Below, one piece after another: positions 18,043 through 25,879 of a stretch of 57,920 nucleotides of DNA. Source of the DNA: CANKHJ01 sp035556495. Its GTDB lineage: Bacteria; Pseudomonadota; Alphaproteobacteria; Rhizobiales; Xanthobacteraceae. The DNA lies in contig DATMEW010000053.1 of NCBI GenBank assembly GCA_035556495.1, forward strand, positions 1-57,920, given 5' to 3'. A program made the translations under genes and the position numbers. Under the pieces are notes generated by a model, which saw nothing but the letters and a program-made list of their open reading frames with translations, had not been told where the DNA came from and made no database searches. Numbering within the stretch: position 1 is the first letter of the stretch; every line of letters begins with the position of its first letter.

Positions 18043-18118
18043 GCCCAGGTAGCTCAGTTGGTAGAGCATGCGACTGAAAATCGCAGTGTCGGTGGTTCGA
18101 TTCCGCCCCTGGGCACCA
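18043..18118 (+). tRNA. tRNA-Phe (anticodon GAA), with encoded CCA; left attachment site of the island
   Basis: A full cloverleaf can be drawn. The acceptor arms GCCCAGG / CCTGGGC pair, the D-arm is GCTCAGTTGGTAGAGC, the anticodon loop ACTGAAAATC reads GAA (Phe), and the T-arm GGTGGTTCGATTCCGCC is followed by ACCA. It is 76 nt long with CCA encoded. The 3' part (18096-18118) is the attB/attL of the integrated element, and the gene is left intact by the insertion. Confidence 0.97.
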
Positions 18119-18119
18119 T
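18096..18119 (+). other. attL: 3' end of tRNA-Phe, left boundary of the integrative element
   Basis: The T-arm/acceptor segment TTCGATTCCGCCCCTGG, then GCACCAT, recurs at 40916-40938 with one G missing. The integrase gene begins 160 nt further right. Tyrosine integrases of the P4 type normally recombine in tRNA 3' ends, so this is the left crossover region. Confidence 0.85.
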
Positions 18120-18277
18120 CAGCCTTTCCCAGAGCGTTTCATAGCATCTCACGAACTAGATAAATCAATGAGTTAGCCGGTTCTGGCTGCTCATGATGAC
18201 CCTCCCCATACCATTGCAGCGCATCGATTTGTGGGTAACGATCCGGGTATTACCCATTGCCCGGAGGACCGTTACCC

Positions 18278-19465
18278 ATGTCGCTCTCCGACTTCGCCTG
18301 CAAGAACGCCAAGCCGAAAGACAGGCCCTATCGCCTTGCTGATGGGGATGGGCTTTATCTCCTCGTCCAAAAAAGCGGCTCGAAACTCTGGCAACTGCGT
18401 TATCGCTATCTGGAGAAGGAAAATATCCTCTCCTTCGGCAAATACCCGCTGGTGTCGCTTCTCCACGCAAGAGAGAGGCGGGACGATGCCAAGAGATTGC
18501 TGATCGCCGGCATCAACCCCTCCACCAAACGCAAGGAGGAGAAGGTCGCGGCTCTCACGGAAGCGCGCACCACCTTCGGCCTGATTGCCGAGGAATATGT
18601 GACGCGGATGGAGGATCGTGCCGCAGCGGCAACCACCGTCACCAAAACCAAGTGGCTCCTCGAAGACCTCGCCAGCCCGCTCGCCAAGCGTCCCATTAAA
18701 GAGATCACCTCGGCAGAAATCCTCGAACTCCTCCAGAAGATCGAGAAGAGCGGTCGACGGGAAACGGCACGGCGTTTGCGCGGCGTGATCGGCAGTGTCT
18801 TTCGGATGGCGATTGTCACTCTTCGGGCCGAGACCGATCCCACCTTGGCCCTCCAAGGCGCACTCCTGTCGCCGAAAGCCAATGGCCGTGCAGCGATCAC
18901 CGATGAAAAGAAGTTCGGCCAACTCCTCGTGGCGATCGATGAATATGACGGCTGGCCGACTCTCAAAGCTGCCCTTCAATTCCTCGCCCTTACCTGTGTC
19001 CGCCCCGGTGAGGTACGGGGAGCGACCCGCGACGAGTTCGACCGAGAGAAGGCTGTCTGGCACATTCCGGCCGAGCGCATGAAGATGCGTGCTCCACACG
19101 ATGTGCCGCTATCCAAGCAGGCGCTCCGGGTCTTGGAAGAGGTCTGGCCACTTTCCGAGCACGGCGGCCTGGTCTTCCCCTCGATCCGTTCAACCAAGCG
19201 TCCGCTTTCCGAGAACGCCATGAACGCCGCGCTGCGGCGTATGGGCTACAGTAAGGACGAAGTGACCGCCCACGGCTTCCGGGTGACCGCCAGTACCTTC
19301 CTTAATGTCCGCAACTACGATCCAGATGTAATTGAGGCGGTCCTGGCGCATCAGGACAAGAACACCATTCGGCGGACCTACAACCGCGCCACCTATTGGG
19401 AGCAGCGGGTGACACTGATGCAGGAGTGGGGAGATTTGCTAGATGCACTAAAGGCGGACCGCTAG
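18278..19465 (+). CDS. int: P4-type tyrosine integrase
   Basis: A 395-residue site-specific recombinase. The N-terminal DUF4102 arm-binding domain (LSDFACKNAKPKDRPYRLADGDG split across two motifs) is followed by a SAM-like core and the catalytic domain. Visible active-site residues are Arg in CVRPGEVRG, His-x-x-Arg in AHGFRVTAS, His in VLAHQD and the Tyr nucleophile in RTYNRATYW. The ATG at 18278 with GGAGGA upstream is preferred over an earlier ATG. Its location directly after tRNA-Phe and the att copies at both ends show it integrated the 18.1-40.9 kb island. Confidence 0.95.
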   Translation: MSLSDFACKNAKPKDRPYRLADGDGLYLLVQKSGSKLWQLRYRYLEKENILSFGKYPLVSLLHARERRDDAKRLLIAGINPSTKRKEEKVAALTEARTTFGLIAEEYVTRMEDRAAAATTVTKTKWLLEDLASPLAKRPIKEITSAEILELLQKIEKSGRRETARRLRGVIGSVFRMAIVTLRAETDPTLALQGALLSPKANGRAAITDEKKFGQLLVAIDEYDGWPTLKAALQFLALTCVRPGEVRGATRDEFDREKAVWHIPAERMKMRAPHDVPLSKQALRVLEEVWPLSEHGGLVFPSIRSTKRPLSENAMNAALRRMGYSKDEVTAHGFRVTASTFLNVRNYDPDVIEAVLAHQDKNTIRRTYNRATYWEQRVTLMQEWGDLLDALKADR

Positions 19466-19467
19466 CT

Positions 19468-19761
19468 TTACGCACGTTCCGTGGTCGGTTCAGCGCTCTC
19501 CACGATCCCTACAGCCTTTAGGCAGTTGTCAGGCTTCATGCGTTCGAATTTCGCCCGGTCCGCCAAACCTACGATGTTTTGCGCCAAACTACGATAAAGC
19601 TCGCTGATCCACACCATTGCGACGGCTTCGGAGCCGTGGAACGAAGGAATCGAACGCACATCGGAAAAGGTGGGCAAACTATGTCTATCGATCGCGACGA
19701 CACCGCTCAAACCCCACTCTGCGACATGCCTTCTATTAGTCGCCAATGTGCCGCGCATCAT
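19468..19761 (-). CDS. Hypothetical or remnant protein fragment
   Basis: An open frame of 97 codons. Its second half (MVWISELYRSLAQNIVG, then KFERMKPDNCLKAVGIV) has protein-like composition, while the first half is doubtful. A shorter start at the internal Met of MVWIS is equally possible. Part of its DNA (around 19575-19610) has a decayed counterpart at about 22305-22335, suggesting that fragments of a once larger gene flank the HEPN module. No family is recognised. It may be the end of a disrupted gene. Confidence 0.3.
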   Translation of the reverse strand: MMRGTLATNRRHVAEWGLSGVVAIDRHSLPTFSDVRSIPSFHGSEAVAMVWISELYRSLAQNIVGLADRAKFERMKPDNCLKAVGIVESAEPTTERA

Positions 19762-20260
19762 CCAAGCTGGGCATGATGCTCGTCAGCGCTCCTTCCACGT
19801 CGATCTCATAGCGCCCGGCGAGCACGGCCACCTGATGCCCAACCGTAGCGCGGAAGCCACCGAGGGCGACGAAGAATGCCGGGTTGGGATGGCTGCCACG
19901 CCACTGGTAATCGAAGTGGCGATAGTGCTCGCGCTGATCATCGTGGAACTCGCGTCCAGCCTCGCGGATCACGCGAAGGGGAGTGACGGCGAAAGCGTCG
20001 GCGGATAGCGCCTGCAAGGTCTTCGTACACTCCTCCCGTATCTGGTGGATGGAATGTTCGACCTCGGATTCGGTTTCCATGTCGAACGGGTTGTAGAGGA
20101 CGCGGCGATCTTCGAGAAACACGAGGAAGCGGCGGATGATCTCGGCTTCACCGGGACCGGGGTCCGACCATTGGACGCCGCCTAGGGGAGTGCTGAACCC
20201 GGTAATCTTGCGCGCTGTCGTGGCCGTCACCTTGCCAGACTTGCGGAAGAAGTTGCGCAT
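19736..20260 (-). CDS. DUF6650-family protein
   Basis: A 174-residue cytosolic protein. The opening MRNFFRKSGK, the ARKITGFSTPLGGVQWSDPGP region and RFLVFLEDRRVLYNPFDMET match my recollection of DUF6650 proteins, which are found sporadically in islands and beside defence genes. An excellent GGAGGAG ribosome-binding site precedes the ATG at 20260. It is divergent from the HEPN gene (131 nt between starts), so the two may share a control region. Function is unknown; an antitoxin or modulatory role for the HEPN protein is only a guess from position. Confidence 0.65.
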   Translation of the reverse strand: MRNFFRKSGKVTATTARKITGFSTPLGGVQWSDPGPGEAEIIRRFLVFLEDRRVLYNPFDMETESEVEHSIHQIREECTKTLQALSADAFAVTPLRVIREAGREFHDDQREHYRHFDYQWRGSHPNPAFFVALGGFRATVGHQVAVLAGRYEIDVEGALTSIMPSLDDARHIGD

Positions 20261-20391
20261 ATCTCCTCCAGTTATTTTCGCCTTATGATAGGCGCACCGA
20301 CTCGGAAGGGACAATAGCATGGCACTCGGCTTCTCAGGCATGCTGGAGGTCGTGGTCGACCAACCCGCCTGTCGACGAGACGATCAAGGCG

Positions 20392-21981
20392 ATGACCACA
20401 AATCCTGACTTCGAAGCCCTGAATAAGCATTGCGAGCGCAGCATCACGAAAATGAGCAATGCTGAGGCGCTCGCACACATCGGCCAATTGATCGACGACG
20501 CCTTCGACGCGTCCTTCGAGCGTGGTGCTAAGCGCGCCCTCTATCTGCTTGACGAATTGTCCAATCGTGAACTCGTCGACACGGATGGCGCGCTGGTCGA
20601 GTATTTCCGAGCCAATGCTTGGGCGGCACGGTCGCATATCGCGAACGTTCGACGATCTTGGTCCTGGGAGGCACCCGAGCGGCAGGCGGAGTTACTCGCG
20701 TTGTCGCGTGCCTCAAACCATCCTGGCTTTGCGAGCCTTGACAAGGTCCGTCGATGCCAGATTCTTACTAACCACGCGAACCTCCTCAACATGGTCGGTC
20801 GCTCGATTGATGCGATCGCGGTCTGGGACGCTGCTCTGAAGATTATTCCGGGCTTTGCGATGGCGCGAGGCAACCGCGGCTATGGCCTCAAAGGCTATGC
20901 CGGCATGGTGGTTGACGACCGCGAGCGCGCGATCCTAGGTTTGCACGCCTTCGATGGACTTCGTTCGACGATGGCTGAGGACGCACTCCATGATTCCGTT
21001 GATCCGCGAGCCGCACTCGCCTATTTCGCCGGTCAGGCGACGGAACTCGCTGGTGCCGTCAATATCGACGCGGTCCGGATGATGCAGGACCTCGATCGTG
21101 GCGATATAGGCCGGTCGAAGGCCGAACGCGCCTATCGTGGTTGGTGCCTTGAGCACCGTCTCTTTCTGTGCCCCTTGAACGATCTTGGACCGCATCTGGC
21201 GGCGGCCACTGACGACCTTATGCTTCCGCCCCTAACCGAAGGGTTGAACGACCGTCCCGATGGTTACCTGCCCCCGCCGATCGTCGGTTTCTTCAGTCAG
21301 ATGAAGCAGGAATACGCCTCGGCGCGCTTCACGCTGTTTGAGGGAATGAGCAGCATGCGGGTCCATTTCTCTGATCGCGGAGTCGCACTCACCGACACGC
21401 TCGATTATCCGCTCTATTCGCTGGCCAGCGAGCGAGTCCGCATGGCCTTCCGCATCGCCTATTCACTGCTCGACAAGGTCGCCTTTCTCGTTGATCGCTA
21501 CTGGACCTTAGGCAAGGTGCCGGACAGAATTAGCTTCAAGAATGTGTGGATGATCGAGAACAAGGCGCGCCTGCTGCCGCAGTTCGAGAAGCGCAAAAAT
21601 CTGCCACTACGCGGCCTTTTCTGGTTGTCGAAAGAGTTGTTCGACGACCAACTCAAGCAGACCACGGCTGCCGACGCTCGTGAACTGCACAGCATCCGCA
21701 ATGCGCTGGAGCACACCTATCTACGTGTGAGCGAAGGCTGGGCCAAGCCATTCATGATCAACGGCACGAGCAGCAATGGCTTCGGCATCGCCATCGGCAG
21801 TGACGAACTCGAAGCCAAGGCGGTTCGCGTTATGCAGATGGCGCGGTCCGCGCTATTCTACGTATCCTTCGCGATCGGGGTCGAAGAGCGTGAGAAGCAA
21901 CATTCGAATCCCGGTCAGCTCATTGGCTCGATGCCGCTCTATAGCCTAGACCACAGGCGGAAGCGGCGTGATCCATTCTGA
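20392..21981 (+). CDS. LA2681-type HEPN-domain protein with TPR-like N-terminus
   Basis: A 529-residue protein. The N-terminal half is helical and repeat-like (LDKVRRCQILTNHANLLNMVG, then AIAVWDAALKIIPGFAMARGN, in TPR style). The C-terminal half matches the LA2681-like HEPN family. The RNase-type motif R-x4-H is seen at RNALEH (residues about 436-441), in a long helix following LFDDQLKQTTAADARELHS. HEPN domains are metal-independent RNases typical of abortive-infection and toxin systems. It lies in the defence-rich left arm of the island, divergent from DUF6650. The ATG at 20392 is the first in frame. The phage trigger, if any, is unknown. Confidence 0.8.
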   Translation: MTTNPDFEALNKHCERSITKMSNAEALAHIGQLIDDAFDASFERGAKRALYLLDELSNRELVDTDGALVEYFRANAWAARSHIANVRRSWSWEAPERQAELLALSRASNHPGFASLDKVRRCQILTNHANLLNMVGRSIDAIAVWDAALKIIPGFAMARGNRGYGLKGYAGMVVDDRERAILGLHAFDGLRSTMAEDALHDSVDPRAALAYFAGQATELAGAVNIDAVRMMQDLDRGDIGRSKAERAYRGWCLEHRLFLCPLNDLGPHLAAATDDLMLPPLTEGLNDRPDGYLPPPIVGFFSQMKQEYASARFTLFEGMSSMRVHFSDRGVALTDTLDYPLYSLASERVRMAFRIAYSLLDKVAFLVDRYWTLGKVPDRISFKNVWMIENKARLLPQFEKRKNLPLRGLFWLSKELFDDQLKQTTAADARELHSIRNALEHTYLRVSEGWAKPFMINGTSSNGFGIAIGSDELEAKAVRVMQMARSALFYVSFAIGVEEREKQHSNPGQLIGSMPLYSLDHRRKRRDPF

Positions 21982-22470
21982 GTTGGCTCATTCCCGGGGG
22001 GTTATTCGCGACTTGGGCAAATCGCTTCGCAAGGATGAACGATGGGCAGCTCTTGGACACGACGTATCGCGAACAGAACGGCTGAGATGAGCGTGCAAGG
22101 TTACCATACTCATTGTGTCCATGGTCACCAGATTCATGGTGATCGGCAAGGCGTTTCGAAAGACCAAGAGCATCCTTCCGCGCCGAAAGGTCGCGGAAGG
22201 CCCAGTTTCGATATTAGCTCATCGTAGTTTGTGCGGTTACGTGTCAACGTCGAGTGGAACCGCGAAACTGTAATGCCCATCTCCTATGTTCGTGGCCCGC
22301 CACGCTATTTTACGCCAAACTACGAAAAAGCCCTCTGATCCCCCACATCGTGCTTCCACTGTACGAAAGATTCCGTTAGTTATTCGCTGCGCATGTGAGA
22401 ACAGATTCGGGCCGACATGCTATGCACTTGTCTCGTCGGATGACGGACTTCCCGAGTTTCTCAGCTCCAT
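21982..22470. other. Intergenic region with repeat copy 1 and decayed fragments
   Basis: No gene is credible here. The stretch holds the first copy of the diverged direct repeat (about 22075-22298) and, at about 22305-22335, a fragment resembling 19575-19610. A short inverted pair (TCGTAGTTT near 22223 and AAACTACGA near 22316) also occurs. It separates the HEPN module from the end of the four-gene operon. Confidence 0.55.
22075..22298. repeat. Diverged direct repeat, copy 1 (left of four-gene module)
   Basis: Aligns base for base over long stretches with about 27455-27670. The best shared blocks are CATCGTAGTTTGTGCGGTTA and AATGCCCATCTCCTATGTTC followed by GTGGCCCG. Differences are mostly transitions. 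An internal hairpin (GGTCACCA-gattca-TGGTGATC) is kept in both copies with a paired A-T to G-C change, suggesting that structure is conserved. The copies bracket the ImmA-macro/AdSS/DUF7002/peptidase operon. Confidence 0.75.
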
Positions 22471-23586
22471 TTATGCATCATGCAGCCGCTGTCTGATCGT
22501 AGCTACGAGTTCCCCACCACCTTTACGTCGGGCGTCGCGCATGACGGCAGCGACAGCACTCATTATCCGTACAACGGTGCCGTTGAACTCCTGATCCATC
22601 TCCAGCTGCTTTGGCTGCATCAGATTACGTGTTGATATCTTGGCGATACGGTCGCTTGGAGATGGGTGGGTATCGACGACAGCTGTGCCGTCGCCGACCG
22701 GTTCTTCGAACGCGCGTAGGATCTCAAGCGCAAGCAGCATCAACGAAGCGCCAGCCCCCGTCCTAGTATATGGGTTTGGGAGAAGCGGGAACGGCTCAAG
22801 CTCAAACTGTTCACAGACCTTCACTGCAAACGCGTCAGCCTGAAACTCCTGCATCATAGGATCGTCATCGGTACTGCGGTGTCCCAACACATGATGACCG
22901 AATTCGTGCGCGACAGTGAAATACTCCATCGACCAAGCGACCTGTTCAAACAAGTGAAACTCCGTCGGCGATGAAGGACGAAAGGGTACGAGGACATGTG
23001 TACCTGTCCCTGAGAAGGACACGAAAATCCGAAACCAATAGAGAACGAGATCAGGATGCTTCAGAAGACGTTCTCTATCGATCGCGGAGTCGGACCTTTT
23101 GGAAGTCCAGTGCGCGATATCTGCGTAAAGTGTGCGGGTGTACGCCCGCGCCACTAGACCGCACCATCTGAATAAGAATGAGCTAACCGAAAGTATGCTT
23201 TGATCGGTCATAATTACGTTAGTGAGTGATGCCGACACGCCGGCCTTCGGGTCAATCGCGATCTCCACCCTTTCGTGGGAAGTCTCTCCTGCTTTAGAGA
23301 TCGCCTTTCGAACGCGGTCTGAAAGAAATTTCAATTTGAACTCGAGTCCAGATCCAACTCCCGGGCTGTTGACGCTTTCTAGCTCGCCATGAAAGCGTTC
23401 CGCCTCATTGCGCCGCGCGATTTCGGCTTCCGACCAGCCAGCTTCTTTCAATGCCTTGGCGGTCAGCTCGCGCTGTGCGGCCTCGCTTTCTTCATCCGGC
23501 TCATGCAAAGTTGCATTTGGATCTGCGGCCACCCTTTCAAATATCTGCGCCCAGAGATCACGAGCTGCATCGTTGTAACGCTTCAT
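22471..23586 (-). CDS. Zinc metallopeptidase (HExxH, M48-like) of the four-gene module
   Basis: A 371-residue protein with the zinc-protease core HEFGHHVLGH and the downstream EFQADAFA, a second-sphere pattern typical of gluzincin/M48-like peptidases. There are no clear transmembrane segments and no signal peptide, so it should act in the cytosol. The N-terminus is charged and helical (residues 1-75). Its ATG overlaps the DUF7002 stop by four bases, and it is the last gene of the operon. By analogy with protease-containing conflict systems it could activate or destroy a partner protein. No family-level function is known to me. Confidence 0.75.
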   Translation of the reverse strand: MKRYNDAARDLWAQIFERVAADPNATLHEPDEESEAAQRELTAKALKEAGWSEAEIARRNEAERFHGELESVNSPGVGSGLEFKLKFLSDRVRKAISKAGETSHERVEIAIDPKAGVSASLTNVIMTDQSILSVSSFLFRWCGLVARAYTRTLYADIAHWTSKRSDSAIDRERLLKHPDLVLYWFRIFVSFSGTGTHVLVPFRPSSPTEFHLFEQVAWSMEYFTVAHEFGHHVLGHRSTDDDPMMQEFQADAFAVKVCEQFELEPFPLLPNPYTRTGAGASLMLLALEILRAFEEPVGDGTAVVDTHPSPSDRIAKISTRNLMQPKQLEMDQEFNGTVVRIMSAVAAVMRDARRKGGGELVATIRQRLHDA

Positions 23587-24254
23587 TCGATGATGCTCAG
23601 GACCTCAATGCCCCGCTTCACAACGACACGCCTTACGTGGTGGCGAATGTCTTCGACCGAATGGTCAACTGCAAGTTCAACTACGCGCTCTCGGCGGCTA
23701 CGCCGTTCCCGCCAATGGGCATACGGATACTCTGCAATACGGGCGAAAATGGTTTCGTCACGAGGATGCGGCATCGGCTTGGTACAACCGCTGTTGATCG
23801 GACAAAACCAGATCGAATCCCTATGTGCGTCAATCAGGGACCTCGTATCGACTTCAAGAACATCGTGCTCTCGGTCGCGATAAGCTTTGGCATTGGTCAG
23901 CTTATGAAGACGTTCCTCCGACAGCCAGAAGAAGGCCTTGGCGTTCAGCAGCTGATACCAATCCGTCGGAGAGATGCGGTCGGGCAAAGCCCTTTTAAGG
24001 CCTGCGTCACTCATCGGGATCTGGTCACGCACAACGGCCCGAGGAAGGCCGTCACGTGTCACTTCAACGCTCTTCGGTCGATGTCGGCTTTCGATCTCGG
24101 TACGAATTGGCGGCTGGACGGCGTAGTGGTCCAAGAGCGCGCTGGTGCTCAGCAGGCCATATTGCTTGATCGAGTCCCACGAACCCCGCTCGGCCATGTG
24201 GTACAGAATCGGGCAATTAGCGACAAGTTCTTCAAGCTCCTCTTCAGTCACCAT
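23583..24254 (-). CDS. DUF7002-family protein, ADP-ribosyltransferase-like (DarT-like)
   Basis: A 223-residue protein recognised as DUF7002. The opening CPILYHMAERGSWDSIKQYG, then LLSTSALLD, recalls the strand-helix start of DarT/DUF4433 and other ADP-ribosyltransferases, where LYH and the following helix bind NAD+. Further blocks are AVVRDQIPM, DWYQLLNAKAFFW, INSGCTKP and YPYAHWRERRSRR. Catalytic activity is inferred, not shown. Its 5' end overlaps the AdSS-fusion gene by seven bases and its 3' end overlaps the peptidase gene by four. A macro-domain protein encoded in the same operon makes an ART/macro (DarTG-like) relationship plausible. Confidence 0.7.
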   Translation of the reverse strand: MVTEEELEELVANCPILYHMAERGSWDSIKQYGLLSTSALLDHYAVQPPIRTEIESRHRPKSVEVTRDGLPRAVVRDQIPMSDAGLKRALPDRISPTDWYQLLNAKAFFWLSEERLHKLTNAKAYRDREHDVLEVDTRSLIDAHRDSIWFCPINSGCTKPMPHPRDETIFARIAEYPYAHWRERRSRRERVVELAVDHSVEDIRHHVRRVVVKRGIEVLSIIE

Positions 24255-25879
24255 GCCCTCCGGTCAATGACATTACGCCAATTGAAATCCGTCGACAGCA
24301 ACGAGACCGGCCGACCAGATATTCTTTCAATCTCCCCAACGAAACGGATCGTTTCCTGTGAAAGCTGCTCAAAGCGAAAGGCCTTTCGATTGCCCACGTC
24401 GAAATAGTCTACAAATGTTAGCGCGATATCCGTTGGACCATTCAGCTGGACGGAGTCACGAAACTGAACCCAGTCGAACTCCGCTATCCGCCGCGGCCTG
24501 TTGGTGGTTGTAGTCCGCTCGTTCTTCTCAAGGTCCTCGAGGGGTATGCCGCTGCGCCGATAGATTTCGGCCATGTCGACTTCATGCGCCATAGGCCCCG
24601 ATGGTCCGCCAACTCTGATCGGATAGGTTCGACAGACCATGATGATCTTACGAACGTTCGAAGGCGCGATACCGGCATCTGCGAGACAGCCGGCAACGGT
24701 GGTATCCCTGGTCGTCACATGAGGATAGTCGCCGTGGTGAAGGCTCAGGCCGGTGCCCTGCGTTCCCTCTAGCAGAATCCGCTGGCCAGCAACTATCGCG
24801 CCTGCCAAGACCTGACGCGCACTTCCCAGGTATGGTTGGAGCAACTCGCAGTCACGTGCAAGAAATGCTGCTTTCCCTTCCTTGTAGTCAGATCGGCCTG
24901 TCATTTTGCGCGCGGAAGCAATGCCAACGCCCTGCGCCGTGGAGCTGATGCTGCCGAAGCGCTTTGCTTCCTCATCGCGGTCCGCGTCGGTGATGATCAT
25001 CGCGCGCGGATCGATCGTCAGTCTCTCGGCATCGATCTGGTGTTCAGCGATCTCTTCCAGAAGCTTTTTGGGATAGATCACAGCGCCTGGTCCGAGGAGC
25101 AGCTTTGCATTCGGAGCACGCTGCGTGCCCGAAGGTAGATGATAGTATTTCTCCGGCTTTGGTTCTGCATAAACTTGGTGGCCAGCATTGGGGCCGCCGA
25201 CGCGCACCAAGAGATCGTATTCCGGCGCGATGTGGCCAACGATGTTCCCCTTGCCCTCACTTCCGAACTGACCGCCGATCAGAACATCTACCAGAGCAAC
25301 GTTTGACCGCGGATAGAGATTGAGGAGCGCGGTGGCCCGAACGAGAACGGCTTCCTCGCTGCACCGATCCGTCGAAACGACAATGTCAGCGACCTCTGCG
25401 AGCTTTCCGATTTGGCGTTCAGTCCGATTGCGCTTCAGCTCGTCGTAGGCGACCGCTTCATCGTCCTCCCGGCTGCGTGCTTCGTACCGCCTGCGCAGTT
25501 CCTCGTCAGTTGCGGTTAGGTGGATGTGATGGACTTCAGCGCCGTATGCGCGCCGGATCGCCTCGATCTGACCTGGGATACGGACCGAGTCGACAACGTA
25601 GAGGCCCTTCGGCGTCTGGCCAGTCGCATAGCTATCGATTGCACGTTGAAGAGCCTCGCCGACCCAAGCGCCGCCGTCCTTATTGTCGAGCCTCTGCCCC
25701 GCTACCTGCAGGGCTTTGCGCTCAGGTTTTGTATTCGGTGCCTTCTTGAAAATAAGTTCGCGTGTCTTGATAATCTTCGCCTCGTGCTTTTCCTTGAGCA
25801 GTCGCACCAAGGCGGACTTGCCGGAACAGATTGGACCGGAAAGCAGCACGATACGAAGTTTTGTGTTTCCCCCAGCCAA
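24248..25879 (-). CDS. P-loop kinase fused to PurZ-like adenylosuccinate synthetase
   Basis: 543 residues with two enzymes in one chain. Residues about 8-190 form a P-loop nucleotide or small-molecule kinase (Walker A GPICSGKS at 15-22; VVDSVRIPGQIEAIRRAYG resembles the deoxynucleotide/dephospho-CoA kinase group). Residues about 193-543 form an adenylosuccinate synthetase of the short archaeal/phage kind. The GTP-loop region is GGQFGSEGKG, with Ser 207 where PurA has its catalytic Asp, as in phage PurZ. The catalytic His is kept in GGPNAGHQV (His 234), and GTQGTGLSLHHGDYPHVTTRD and a RTTTTNRPRRIAEFD loop are present. TTG at 25879 is the only upstream start and abuts the previous stop. It is the second gene of the four-gene operon. 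Confidence 0.8.
   Translation of the reverse strand: MAGGNTKLRIVLLSGPICSGKSALVRLLKEKHEAKIIKTRELIFKKAPNTKPERKALQVAGQRLDNKDGGAWVGEALQRAIDSYATGQTPKGLYVVDSVRIPGQIEAIRRAYGAEVHHIHLTATDEELRRRYEARSREDDEAVAYDELKRNRTERQIGKLAEVADIVVSTDRCSEEAVLVRATALLNLYPRSNVALVDVLIGGQFGSEGKGNIVGHIAPEYDLLVRVGGPNAGHQVYAEPKPEKYYHLPSGTQRAPNAKLLLGPGAVIYPKKLLEEIAEHQIDAERLTIDPRAMIITDADRDEEAKRFGSISSTAQGVGIASARKMTGRSDYKEGKAAFLARDCELLQPYLGSARQVLAGAIVAGQRILLEGTQGTGLSLHHGDYPHVTTRDTTVAGCLADAGIAPSNVRKIIMVCRTYPIRVGGPSGPMAHEVDMAEIYRRSGIPLEDLEKNERTTTTNRPRRIAEFDWVQFRDSVQLNGPTDIALTFVDYFDVGNRKAFRFEQLSQETIRFVGEIERISGRPVSLLSTDFNWRNVIDRRAW

Noticed and set aside
17851..18069. Minus-strand frame ending over tRNA-Phe
   Set aside because: Antisense to the tRNA, with no ribosome-binding site and no protein-like features.
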